Positions 34,591 to 41,348 of a stretch of DNA of 41,348 nucleotides are shown here, piece by piece (position 1 is the stretch's first letter; each line of letters opens with the position of its first letter). Under the pieces are notes generated by a model. It saw only the letters and a list, made by a program, of their open reading frames with translations, did not search any database and was not told the DNA's origin. Both the position numbers and the translations under genes were made by a program. Source of the stretch: Bacteroidota bacterium (GTDB lineage: Bacteria; Bacteroidota; Bacteroidia; Chitinophagales; Saprospiraceae); assembly GCA_024743405.1 (NCBI GenBank), contig JANSWP010000064.1:1-41348 (forward strand), written 5' to 3'.

Positions 34591-34750
34591 GGAGGAGGAA
34601 ATAAATAAGCTACCCAAATTTTAGGGAGTTAATTTTTCTTTAGACGAGGCAAAAAACGCAGACATACCCAAAGGTATGGCGAGTATTTTTAACAATGCAT
34701 AAAGGAAAATTAACACGTAAAATGGGCAGGTTATATTTTTCCTCCTCCCT
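34589..34750 (-). repeat. Family E structured repeat, copy 2
   Basis: The outer arms AGGGAGGAGGAAA (from 34589) and TTTTTCCTCCTCCCT (to 34750) are complementary, and the match continues inward at about 80% over ~54 positions (CCCA-ATTTTA-GTTAATTTT-CTTTA against the right arm read inverted). The conserved core lies at 34646-34693 on the opposite strand to the other two copies: GAGGCAAAAAACGCAGAC ... GGCGAGTATTTTTAAC, enclosing a six-bp hairpin CATACC-CAAA-GGTATG. The left arm overlaps the DUF819 stop codon; prmC starts 44 bases after the right arm. Confidence 0.78.
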
Positions 34751-34794
34751 TAAGAGCTTATTCGCTCATCAAAACAACATAAAACTACTATTTT

Positions 34795-35634
34795 TTGACT
34801 TTCAATGAATCTTATCAAAACCTACTGACTTCCCTACAGAAAATTTATCCTGTTGGGGAAGCTAAAAGTATTATCAGAATCATCTTTGAAGATGTTTTCA
34901 AAGTTTATTCTACTGATTATCAAAAGATAATCTCTCCTTCAGAAATTAATCAATTAGCCGAGATAGAAGAAAGATTATTGAGAAATGAACCAATACAATA
35001 TATATTAGGGGAAGCTGATTTTTACGGACTAAAATTTAAAGTAAACTCAAATGTATTAATCCCTAGATCTGAAACAGAAGAATTAGTCTTATGGATTTTG
35101 GAAAGTGTACCACAAAAATCTAATTACACCATTTTAGATATCGGGACTGGTAGTGGGTGTATTCCTATTACTTTACATCAGAAATGTACCCAATGGGAAA
35201 CTTGGGCATCTGATGTCAGTTCAGAGGCAATTCAAATAGCAAAAGAAAATGCTGATTTAAACCAAGTAGATATTAACTTTTTGACTTTTGATATTTTGGA
35301 TCCTACCCAATGGCAGTTTGAAAAAAAGTTTAATTTAATAGTCAGTAATCCCCCATATATACCAGAAAATGAAAAAGTACTGATGCCTACCAATGTATTG
35401 GAAAACGAACCGCATTTAGCTTTATTTGTCGATAACCAAAACCCATTAATTTTTTACGATACCATTTCCGATTTTGCCCTTCAAAATTTAATACCAGGAG
35501 GCTTTTTATTTTTTGAAATGAATGAATTTAATGCAAAAGAAGTTCAAGATTTATTAATAAAGAAGAACTTCCAAAACATTGAAATCCAAAAAGACATCTA
35601 CGGAAAAAACCGAATGATTCGAGCTATATTATGA
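34795..35634 (+). CDS. prmC: Peptide chain release factor N5-glutamine methyltransferase
   Basis: A 279-residue SAM-dependent methyltransferase that methylates the glutamine of the GGQ motif in release factors 1 and 2. Evidence: N-terminal helical domain with 'RLLRNEPIQYILGEADFYGLKFKVNSNVLIPRSETEELV', SAM site 'ILDIGTGSGCIPITL' (G117-G121), catalytic NPPY at residues 185-188 ('LIVSNPPYIPENE') and C-terminal 'GKNRMIRAIL'. The start is TTG at 34795; the nearby ATG at 34805 is out of frame. Its TGA overlaps the cutC ATG (ATGA), so the two genes are translationally coupled. The whole upstream region is occupied by a family E element. Confidence 0.9.
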   Translation: MTFNESYQNLLTSLQKIYPVGEAKSIIRIIFEDVFKVYSTDYQKIISPSEINQLAEIEERLLRNEPIQYILGEADFYGLKFKVNSNVLIPRSETEELVLWILESVPQKSNYTILDIGTGSGCIPITLHQKCTQWETWASDVSSEAIQIAKENADLNQVDINFLTFDILDPTQWQFEKKFNLIVSNPPYIPENEKVLMPTNVLENEPHLALFVDNQNPLIFYDTISDFALQNLIPGGFLFFEMNEFNAKEVQDLLIKKNFQNIEIQKDIYGKNRMIRAIL

Positions 35635-36269
35635 AGAAACAAAATATTATTTTAGAAGCTTGCGTGGAAACTCTTGAACAAGCAATAAATGCCGAAAAAA
35701 ATGGCGCCAACCGTATCGAACTATGCGGTGATTTGAGTGTAGGAGGCGTTACTCCAAATTTAGATTTAATAGCAAAAGCCAAGGAGAATTTGTCTATTCC
35801 GATCATGGTGATGATTAGACCTAGGGGAGGAAATTTTATCTATACAAAATCAGAATTTGACAAGATGAAAAAGGAAATTTTTTATTGCAAAAACCTAGGA
35901 ATTAAAGGAGTTGTTTTCGGAATTTTAGATTCTGAAAACGAAGTGAATTTCGAACAAACTGCAGTGTTGGCTGAATTAGCTTTTCCAATGGAAGTTACAT
36001 TTCACAAAGCTATTGACGAGATTTCCAACCCCATCAAATCTTTACACAAACTACTAAACATTAACAATATAACCAGAATATTGACTTCTGGAAAATCAAA
36101 AACAGCAGTAGAAGGCTCAGACTTAATTAGAGAAATGATGGTTATTGCAAAAGATAAAATAACCATTTTGCCCGCAGGGAAAATAACTAACAAAAATCTA
36201 TCAGAAGTTCATCAATTAATTGGTGCATCTGAGTATCACGGTCGAAAAATAGTTGGTAACTTAGACTAA
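35631..36269 (+). CDS. cutC: CutC-family protein
   Basis: A 212-residue TIM-barrel protein of the CutC family, originally linked to copper homeostasis in E. coli though its enzymatic activity is unknown. The family signature 'LEACVETLEQAINAEKNGANRIELCGDLSVGGVTPN' is complete; 'IPIMVMIRPRGGNFIYTKSEFD', 'GVVFGILDSENEVN', 'EVTFHKAIDEI' and 'RILTSGKSKTAVEG' follow in the usual order. It is somewhat shorter than the common ~245 residues. It overlaps prmC by four bases and its stop codon overlaps that of the convergent permease gene by four bases. Confidence 0.88.
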   Translation: MKKQNIILEACVETLEQAINAEKNGANRIELCGDLSVGGVTPNLDLIAKAKENLSIPIMVMIRPRGGNFIYTKSEFDKMKKEIFYCKNLGIKGVVFGILDSENEVNFEQTAVLAELAFPMEVTFHKAIDEISNPIKSLHKLLNINNITRILTSGKSKTAVEGSDLIREMMVIAKDKITILPAGKITNKNLSEVHQLIGASEYHGRKIVGNLD

Positions 36270-37438
36270 AAAAGTCTTTTAACATTCTTGTCAATATTTC
36301 TGAAATTAATAATCAAAAATAAACCAGAAATGGCGATGATGACCAAATAAGTCAAGACACTCAAATTAGTCGATAGTTGGAATCCTTGCGTCTCCATCCA
36401 ACCCACCAAAAAGATCCTCGAAATGAACAAAACAAACAAGACGCTGACCATAACAACGCCATAAAGTTTCAAAACATTTTTAGTTAAAACCTTACTTATT
36501 TGTTTGGTTTTATATCCCAACTGAAGCAATAATCGTATCTCTTCACTTGCTCTCGAAATGACTAACTGAAAATTCAGAATGAATATCAAGATTGATAATA
36601 AAAGAACTAAAAACCCTATTGTCGCGATAGCACCAACTAAGATTTTCAATAAAATACCAAATTGGCCACCAATCAATCTACCCGAGCTAACTTCATAACC
36701 TTTATCTTCAATAAAATTTTCCAACTCACTCGCCATTGGGTTATCAACTTGTAAAATGAGGCGAGAAGATTCAGAAGCATTCCCTTTTCCGAAGGTATTA
36801 TTGGCCCAATCCATAAAATCTAGTGGAACTAAAACGGAATTGATTCGATCACTAAACCCCACCACTCTACCTTCGAAGGTTTGGCGTAGCCCATTACCAC
36901 TTATATTAATATCAATGCTTACTTTTTTGATGGTATTAGGCGTAAATTGGGGTAATCCTTGGCTAGGAGCAAAACCAAAATTGTACAAAGCCAGATAATC
37001 TCTTGAAACGATAATCGGGAGTTCTTTTTGCCCTTTTGACCATCGAAATTTAGGTTCCTTTAAATCCAAAAAAGCATCAGGAACCGACTCAAAAAATAGC
37101 TCCGTATAAAAGCCCATCATCTTGCTCGTCGCATTTGCTTTGAATTGATTCGGAGTAAAATTTCCGATTTTTTGCACGAATTCCTGAGATTCAATCTCTT
37201 CAATTTCGGCTTCCGTAAAGGTTGACTTCACACCAAAAGTATTGAACACATTGACCTTTTTATTGACTTGAACATATTGATCATTTGGATTAGCTTCGCC
37301 ATCCAAAAGTTTTTGTAAATCGAAATATAATTGGACGGCTGTTAACATTAATAACAAACCTATGAAGGCGCCAATTGCCGCACCGAGGACTTGCCATTTA
37401 CTTTTACCTTCCCAAAGAATTTTGTGGAGTAAGTTCAT
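36266..37438 (-). CDS. FtsX-like ABC transporter permease
   Basis: A 390-residue membrane protein: a first helix at about residues 17-38 (LGAAIGAFIGLLLMLTAVQLYF), a periplasmic domain of ~200 residues ('VNKKVNVFNTFGVKSTFTEAEIEEIESQEFV'), then three helices, including 'VGAIATIGFLVLLLSILIFILNFQLVISRASEEIRLLLQLGYKTKQI', the FtsX-type coupling region. This is the layout of MacB/LolC/FtsX permeases. No ATPase gene is adjacent; it follows a zinc-ribbon membrane protein by 15 bases in the same direction, which suggests a small operon. Its substrate is unknown; it could be lipoprotein- or peptide-related, or a signalling permease. Confidence 0.78.
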   Translation of the reverse strand: MNLLHKILWEGKSKWQVLGAAIGAFIGLLLMLTAVQLYFDLQKLLDGEANPNDQYVQVNKKVNVFNTFGVKSTFTEAEIEEIESQEFVQKIGNFTPNQFKANATSKMMGFYTELFFESVPDAFLDLKEPKFRWSKGQKELPIIVSRDYLALYNFGFAPSQGLPQFTPNTIKKVSIDINISGNGLRQTFEGRVVGFSDRINSVLVPLDFMDWANNTFGKGNASESSRLILQVDNPMASELENFIEDKGYEVSSGRLIGGQFGILLKILVGAIATIGFLVLLLSILIFILNFQLVISRASEEIRLLLQLGYKTKQISKVLTKNVLKLYGVVMVSVLFVLFISRIFLVGWMETQGFQLSTNLSVLTYLVIIAISGLFLIINFRNIDKNVKRLF

Positions 37439-37453
37439 ATTATCTTTTTGGAT

Positions 37454-38074
37454 CTAATGCATTTCTATATTGACCTTATTTCCTTCAGTTTTGAATTCTA
37501 ATAATTGCTGTATAGAGTCAATCGCCGATTGCTCAACTTGGGATTTCCAATTAGCATCCTTCAGGTATTTTTCACCTTCTTCTAAGACATAATCAGGTTT
37601 TAAAAAAGTGAAGGATTCTTCTAATGAAAAGAAAAATGTTTGTTCACTATGGAGCATTTCCTCTAAAGACGAATATCCTTCTGCTATTTTGAAATTTTCA
37701 TTAAACTCAACGAGACATATCCCGCAAGGATCTCCCAATTTCTCTAGTGATTGATAACCGCAAACCGGGCAGGTGGCTGAAAGAGTTGATCTAATAGTCT
37801 CTTTTCTATCCATAAATACAAGACTTCCTATCATAACAAAAGCGAAGATGGAGAGTATTAGAATTTCCAATTTTTTAGATTTATTCTTAATCAAATAGTA
37901 AACTAAAGCTCCAAATCCACCACCTAAACCGCCAAGGATGGCACTCATTGCAAGTTTGGGAACATCATTGCTGATGTATTCTCCAAATTCAGGCAATAAA
38001 ACTGCAGGCATTACCCAAAATAATGCAATCCAAATACCTTGCTTAGAATCAAAATTTGAAGTTTCTTTAGTCAT
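37454..38074 (-). CDS. Membrane protein with CxxC-x11-CxxC zinc-ribbon-like motif, unknown
   Basis: A 206-residue protein of unknown function. Three hydrophobic segments lie at about residues 13-30, 40-62 and 69-88 ('GIWIALFWVMPAVLLP', 'GGLGGGFGALVYYLIK', 'LEILILSIFAFVMIGSLVF'). After them comes a four-cysteine knuckle, C102-x2-C105-x11-C117-x2-C120 ('CPVCGYQS...DPCGICLVEF'), expected to bind Zn2+ or to be redox-active, followed by an acidic, helix-rich tail to residue 206. The gene is first of a minus-strand pair with the FtsX-like permease 15 bases downstream. I recognise no family; a regulatory or assembly partner of the permease is a reasonable guess. Confidence 0.6.
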   Translation of the reverse strand: MTKETSNFDSKQGIWIALFWVMPAVLLPEFGEYISNDVPKLAMSAILGGLGGGFGALVYYLIKNKSKKLEILILSIFAFVMIGSLVFMDRKETIRSTLSATCPVCGYQSLEKLGDPCGICLVEFNENFKIAEGYSSLEEMLHSEQTFFFSLEESFTFLKPDYVLEEGEKYLKDANWKSQVEQSAIDSIQQLLEFKTEGNKVNIEMH

Positions 38075-38107
38075 TTACGAGGAAGAATAAATATGAGATC
38101 CAGCATA

Positions 38108-38266
38108 AGGAATACGGACAAAAAAATTTAGCTTCTTGACTGCTTCTTTTACCATTTAATTTCGTTAAAAATACTCGCCAATGCGCTGCATTGTCTGCGT
38201 TTTTTGCCTCCTTAAATGGAAAAATAGTCAACTCAAAGAATCTAAATTTTTTCTATCCGCATTCCT
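38108..38266 (+). repeat. Family E structured repeat, copy 3
   Basis: The arm from 38108 (AGGAATACGGA-CAAAAAAATTTAG) and the inverted arm ending at 38266 (read inverted AGGAATGCGGATAG, then AAAAAATTTAGATTCTT) are complementary with few mismatches over about 55 positions, including a CCATTTAA/TTAAATGG inner pair. The core at 38164-38210 is GTTAAAAATACTCGCC ... GTCTGCGTTTTTTGCCTC, enclosing a six-bp hairpin CAATGC-GCT-GCATTG. It fills most of the divergent region between the zinc-ribbon gene and guaA. Confidence 0.78.
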
Positions 38267-38383
38267 AAAACCCAAAGAAAAGGAAAAATATTATTTCCTT
38301 ACCCAAATTTCGACAAAGGACCTATTTGTGAAATATTTTAAAAATCTTTCATGACTTCCATTTCCACAAATTCGCTAACTAAT

Positions 38384-38391
38384 TATCTTTG
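38384..38391 (+). promoter_or_regulatory. -7 promoter box (TATCTTTG) of guaA
   Basis: TATCTTTG followed by CGCCC matches TAnnTTTG, and the guaA ATG begins only six bases after its last G. Transcription would begin at or near the A of the start codon, so the mRNA would be leaderless or nearly so. The -33 position holds TTTC, a weak match. Confidence 0.6.
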
Positions 38392-38396
38392 CGCCC

Positions 38397-39938
38397 ATGA
38401 CTGAAAAAATACTCATCCTAGACTTCGGTTCTCAGTACACCCAACTCATTGCCCGAAGGGTGAGAGAGTTAAATACTTATTGCGAAATTGTACCTTATAA
38501 CAAAGCCCCCGAATTGACAGATGACATCAAAGGTGTCATTCTTTCGGGTAGTCCTTTTTCGGTAACAGATAAAAATGCGTTGAAACTAAATTTGGACGAA
38601 ATAGTTGGCAAAAAACCCGTTTTGGGTATTTGCTATGGTGCTCAGCTCATTGCTGATTATTATGGTGGCAAGGTTCAAAAGTCCAATAAACGCGAATATG
38701 GTAAGGCTGGCTTAAGCGAAATTTTCCAAAATGGGTCATTCCTGAATGATGTACCTTCTGGTTCCCAAGTTTGGATGTCACACGCAGATACAATAATGCA
38801 AATACCGGATAATTTTGAATTAATGGCAAAAACGGAAAGCATTCCAGTAGCTGCTTTTCGTTCAAAAGAAGGTGCCTTTGATCAACCTGTTTTTTGTATA
38901 CAGTTTCACCCAGAAGTGACCCATTCATTAGATGGTAAAACGATCTTAGGTAATTTTGTTCATAATATCGCAGGGTGCCATGACGAATGGACTCCAGCCT
39001 CCTTTGTTGAGGAAACAGTGGTGGAATTACGACAAAAAATTGGTAATGAAAAGGTGCTTCTTGGCTTATCCGGAGGAGTCGATTCTACCGTCGCTGGTAT
39101 GTTACTACATAGAGCTATTGGAAAAAACCTTATTTGCTTTTTTGTAGATAATGGATTGTTGAGAAAGAATGAGTTTGAAGAAGTGTTGGACTCTTATAAA
39201 GGTATGGGACTGAATGTAGTGGGTGTAGACTCGAAAGAGAAATTCTATACTGAATTAAAAGGTGAATCAAGCCCAGAAGGAAAACGAAAAATAATTGGTC
39301 GTGTATTTATCGAGGTTTTTCAAGAAGAAGCTGCCAAACTAGAGGGTATTACCTACCTCGGTCAAGGCACTATTTATCCAGATGTCATTGAATCTGTGTC
39401 TGTACATGGGCCCTCTGTGACTATAAAATCCCACCATAATGTAGGCGGATTGCCCGATAAATTGCATTTGAAAATTGTCGAACCTCTCCGGATGTTATTC
39501 AAAGATGAAGTTCGAAAAGTTGGAGCAGAATTAGATATTCCTAAAGCAATCTTAGGTCGTCATCCTTTCCCTGGCCCTGGATTAGGAATTCGAATTTTAG
39601 GGGACATCACCCCTGAAAAAGTTGCCATGCTTCAAGAAGCTGACGCCATTTATATCAATCAAATGAAAAAAGATGGCATTTATGATGAAGTTTGGCAAGC
39701 AGGTACCATGCTGCTACCCGTACAATCTGTTGGTGTAATGGGTGATGAGCGAACTTATGAAAAAACAGTTGCACTCAGAGCTGTTAATTCTCTTGATGGG
39801 ATGACTGCCGAATGGAGCCGCTTACCGCATGAATTCCTAGCAAAAGTTTCGAGTGAAATTATCAATAACGTAAAAGGAATTAATCGGGTGGTTTATGACA
39901 TTAGTACGAAACCGCCAGCAACGATTGAGTGGGAGTAA
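38397..39938 (+). CDS. guaA: GMP synthase (glutamine-hydrolysing)
   Basis: A 513-residue two-domain enzyme that aminates XMP to GMP using glutamine and ATP. The glutaminase domain has Cys79 in LGICYGAQ and H171/E173 in FHPEVTHS, completing the class I triad. The ATP-pyrophosphatase domain has the P-loop SGGVDST at residues 225-231. The C-terminal dimerisation domain contains '[16 protein letters not shown]' and ends '[18 protein letters not shown]', the invariant terminus of GuaA. Length is normal. The gene stands alone, with its promoter directly at the start codon and a terminator downstream. Confidence 0.96.
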   Translation: MTEKILILDFGSQYTQLIARRVRELNTYCEIVPYNKAPELTDDIKGVILSGSPFSVTDKNALKLNLDEIVGKKPVLGICYGAQLIADYYGGKVQKSNKREYGKAGLSEIFQNGSFLNDVPSGSQVWMSHADTIMQIPDNFELMAKTESIPVAAFRSKEGAFDQPVFCIQFHPEVTHSLDGKTILGNFVHNIAGCHDEWTPASFVEETVVELRQKIGNEKVLLGLSGGVDSTVAGMLLHRAIGKNLICFFVDNGLLRKNEFEEVLDSYKGMGLNVVGVDSKEKFYTELKGESSPEGKRKIIGRVFIEVFQEEAAKLEGITYLGQGTIYPDVIESVSVHGPSVTIKSHHNVGGLPDKLHLKIVEPLRMLFKDEVRKVGAELDIPKAILGRHPFPGPGLGIRILGDITPEKVAMLQEADAIYINQMKKDGIYDEVWQAGTMLLPVQSVGVMGDERTYEKTVALRAVNSLDGMTAEWSRLPHEFLAKVSSEIINNVKGINRVVYDISTKPPATIEWE

Positions 39939-40356
39939 TTTAAGGCAGGAGGAAATATTTATTTTAAACCAAGCCCCATCTTGAGTTATTAATAATTCGA
40001 AATGGGGCTTTTGTAATATTTATTTCCACAATAAGTGTTTTTATTTAATATTTATTTCAAAATCTTTCGTCCTTTTGCCTCTATTTTCATCTTTTTATTT
40101 TAACATTGTTCTACAATGCCAAGATGTTGACTTAGAGTTTGTCTAAATGCAAAGTTGATTTTATATAGAGTAGGCTCAGTTTTTTTTTACTATAAATAAA
40201 AATCTACCTCCCCAATTTGCTTAAATTCTAAAATAAAAGTTACCCACAATATTTTCCAAATTCTTAATTTCCATTGAACATATCTAGAAATACTGAAAAA
40301 AAAATTAATCATTAAATTTTTATAACATATTTTTTACTCTCACAAAATTTAAACAA
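39939..40356. other. Intergenic region, guaA / TonB-dependent receptor
   Basis: These 418 bases contain the guaA terminator at the left end (39950-40028). The rest is very AT-rich and should hold the receptor promoter; no convincing TAnnTTTG box, small gene or structured RNA was recognised. Confidence 0.5.
39950..40028 (+). terminator. Terminator of guaA, with long extended arms
   Basis: AAGCCCCAT (39971-39979) pairs with ATGGGGCTT (40002-40010), followed by TTG. The pairing extends imperfectly outward into GGAAATATTTATTTTA on the left and TAATATTTATTTCC on the right, making an unusually long hairpin of about 79 bases. Core pairing is clear; the outer arms are AT-rich and less certain. Confidence 0.75.
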
Positions 40357-41216
40357 ATGAAAAAAATTCATCTTAGACTTTTGACTTTAGCTTGCTTTTT
40401 CATGGTAAGCTCGAGCCTTTTGATCGCACAAAATGTCAGTGGAACAGTTACTGATGACAACGGTCAAGGATTGATCGGTGCAAGCATTATGATAAAGGGA
40501 ACTTCCGCCGGGGCAGTTACAGATATTGACGGTAACTACTCATTAAGTGTTGATATTTTCCCTGCAACTTTAGTTTTCTCCTATACTGGATTTACAAGTG
40601 TAGAAATGGACGTAATTGCAGCTGGAAAGGGTGTTGATGCCACCTTGACTACAGGTGTTGGTTTGGACGAGATCGTCGTTACCGGTAATCGCGGAAAACC
40701 TAGAACGATTCTCGATTCTCCTGTCCCAATTGACAATATTAATGCTGCTGATTTACAAGCAACTGGACAAAACAACATTGAGCAAATGTTGAATTACAAA
40801 GTTCCTTCTTTCAACTCTCAAAATCAAGCTATTTCTGATGCAACGGCTCACTATGACCCAGCAGATTTGAGAGGACTCGGACCTTCACGTACATTGGTTT
40901 TGGTCAACGGGAAAAGAAAAAACCAATCTGCTCAGGTTTATTTGAACAGAACACCTGGTAAAGGTGAAGTAGGTGTCGATTTGAAATCGATTCCTGTAGG
41001 TGCAATTGAAAGAATTGAGGTACTTCGTGATGGCGCATCTGCTTATTACGGTTCAGATGCAATTGCGGGAGTAATCAATATTATTTTGAAAGATAAGGCA
41101 GAATACTCTTCGTTTAATACAAGAGCGGGTGTAACAAGCGAAGGTGATGGATTTAATTTTACAGCAGATTGGAATTCTGCTGTGAATGTAGGAAAAGGAA
41201 CATTAAATTATAGAAG
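40357..41216 (+). pseudogene. TonB-dependent receptor, 5' part, interrupted by an insertion sequence
   Basis: The first ~286 residues of a large outer-membrane receptor. A signal peptide (residues 1-25, ends LLIA-Q) is followed by a carboxypeptidase-regulatory-like domain (~27-100, 'VSGTVTDDNGQGLIGASIMIKGTSAG'), a TonB-box-like 'LDEIVVTGNRGK' (~103-114) and the plug ('NNIEQMLNYKVPSFNSQNQ', 'DPADLRGLGPSRTLVLVNGK' and 'AIERIEVLRDGASAYYGSDAIAGVINI', to ~252). The barrel starts (TRAGVTSEGDGFNFTADW...GTLNY) and then reads into unrelated sequence at about 41209-41217, continuing by chance to a stop at 41286. An IS5-like transposase tail begins there on the other strand. The intact receptor would transport a siderophore, vitamin or glycan; its ligand is unknown. 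The remainder may lie beyond the IS. Confidence 0.8.
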
Positions 41217-41220
41217 TTGT

Positions 41221-41348
41221 CTAAAGTTTTTTTGGAGCTTTTTCAGCTTTCCTCAAAAGGATAACCGAAAAAGCCAAATAATGTAGCCCAAGCCAGTGAC
41301 TGGCATTTGTCTCATATCGGATTATTAAACTTTTAAATCCGTCAATCC
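41221..41348 (-). mobile_element. IS5-like transposase, C-terminal fragment
   Basis: On the minus strand a frame enters from the right edge and ends at TAG (41221-41223), giving 41 residues: DGFKSLIIRYETNASHWLGL, then HYLAFSVILLRK and a basic tail. This strongly resembles the C-terminal end of IS5-family transposases, whose usual form is '(SFAW.)DKFR.LLVRYE....W...HYLAF..I.LRK'. The element's terminal repeat must lie within the few bases between this stop codon and the receptor sequence (about 41209-41220, where GTTGTCTAAAG stands). It is inserted in the receptor gene, transposase antiparallel to it. Confidence 0.72.

Noticed and set aside
32402-38266. Family E elements as integron attC sites
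   Set aside because: Variable palindromic arms recall attC, but the conserved parts lack the attC core (RYYYAAC/GTTRRRY at the two ends), the conserved sequence is in the loop rather than at the ends, and no cassette array or integrase is present.
32402-38266. Family E elements as simple terminators
   Set aside because: Copy 3 lies between divergent genes and copy 2 directly before prmC; arms of this length with a conserved core in the loop are not needed for termination, though copy 1 may act as one for recF.
40132-40152. TTTGTCTAAATG upstream of the receptor as a second IS5-like end (matching GTTGTCTAAAG at 41216)
   Set aside because: The similarity is only about ten AT-rich bases, in the same orientation as the right end, and the receptor gene between them is normal; best seen as chance.
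1-41348. tRNA, rRNA, tmRNA or riboswitch genes
   Set aside because: No cloverleaf-like segments, rRNA motifs or known riboswitch cores were recognised, including upstream of ribH, guaA and the receptor. This was checked by eye only.

Overview
The window looks like chromosomal DNA of an AT-rich member of the Bacteroidota, most likely a Saprospiria-type gliding or surface-active bacterium. The evidence is: type IX secretion (T9SS) sorting domains on two large secreted proteins, a CHU_C-type C-terminus on a 2411-residue surface protein, a SusC/FecA-like TonB-dependent receptor with a carboxypeptidase-regulatory N-terminus, a futalosine-pathway gene (mqnB), and -7 promoter boxes of the Bacteroidota form TAnnTTTG (often TTTGCGC) ahead of several housekeeping genes. 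The genus cannot be fixed from the sequence. Both window edges lie inside insertion sequences (an IS66-like transposase tail at 1-132 and an IS5-like transposase tail at 41221-41348), so this is probably a whole draft contig that ends in repeats.

Layout. 1-8.5 kb: IS66 remnant, DUF4403 lipoprotein, small lipocalin-like lipoprotein, NhaD Na+/H+ antiporter, then tRNA maturation (dusB, CCA-adding-type enzyme), an ECF sigma factor and tpiA. 8.7-18.8 kb: two giant T9SS cargo proteins separated by a strong terminator; the first carries four PKD-like domains and four diverged tandem repeats of about 277 residues. 18.8-24.4 kb: DASH-type cryptochrome/photolyase, YihY-family membrane protein, and a TonB energy module (exbB-exbD-exbD-tonB) on the minus strand. 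24.8-28.2 kb: DUF4139/MuiA-like protein, an outer-membrane barrel protein and mqnB. 28.2-30.8 kb (minus): ribH, a TPR protein, pdhA. 31.1-32.8 kb: recF, enclosed by unusual structured repeats. 32.8-38.1 kb: short asparaginase-domain protein, DUF819 permease, prmC-cutC, and a two-gene membrane operon (zinc-ribbon protein plus FtsX-like permease). 38.4 kb to the end: guaA and a TonB-dependent receptor cut by the right-hand IS.

Most genes are ordinary housekeeping or cell-envelope genes. The most unusual material is non-coding. Two families of structured intergenic repeats occur between 31 and 38.3 kb. Family R (31093-31235 and 32588-32802) is a MITE-like element with terminal inverted repeats, a hairpin with a covarying base pair, and in one copy a near-uninterrupted 61-bp palindrome; the two copies flank recF. 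Family E (32402-32587, 34589-34750, 38108-38266) has a conserved core (GTTAAAA-TACT ... variable small hairpin ... CTGCGTTTTTTGCC) in the loop of a long imperfect hairpin whose arms differ completely in sequence from copy to copy but stay self-complementary within each copy. I do not recognise family E as a described element; it is the best candidate here for something new.

How the genes work together: the exbB/exbD/tonB module would energise receptors such as the interrupted one at the right end; the large T9SS cargo proteins would be displayed at the surface; mqnB, ribH, pdhA, tpiA and guaA serve menaquinone, flavin, central-carbon and purine metabolism; dusB, the CCA enzyme and prmC serve tRNA maturation and translation termination. 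All functional calls rest on reading protein sequences by eye; no database search was run.
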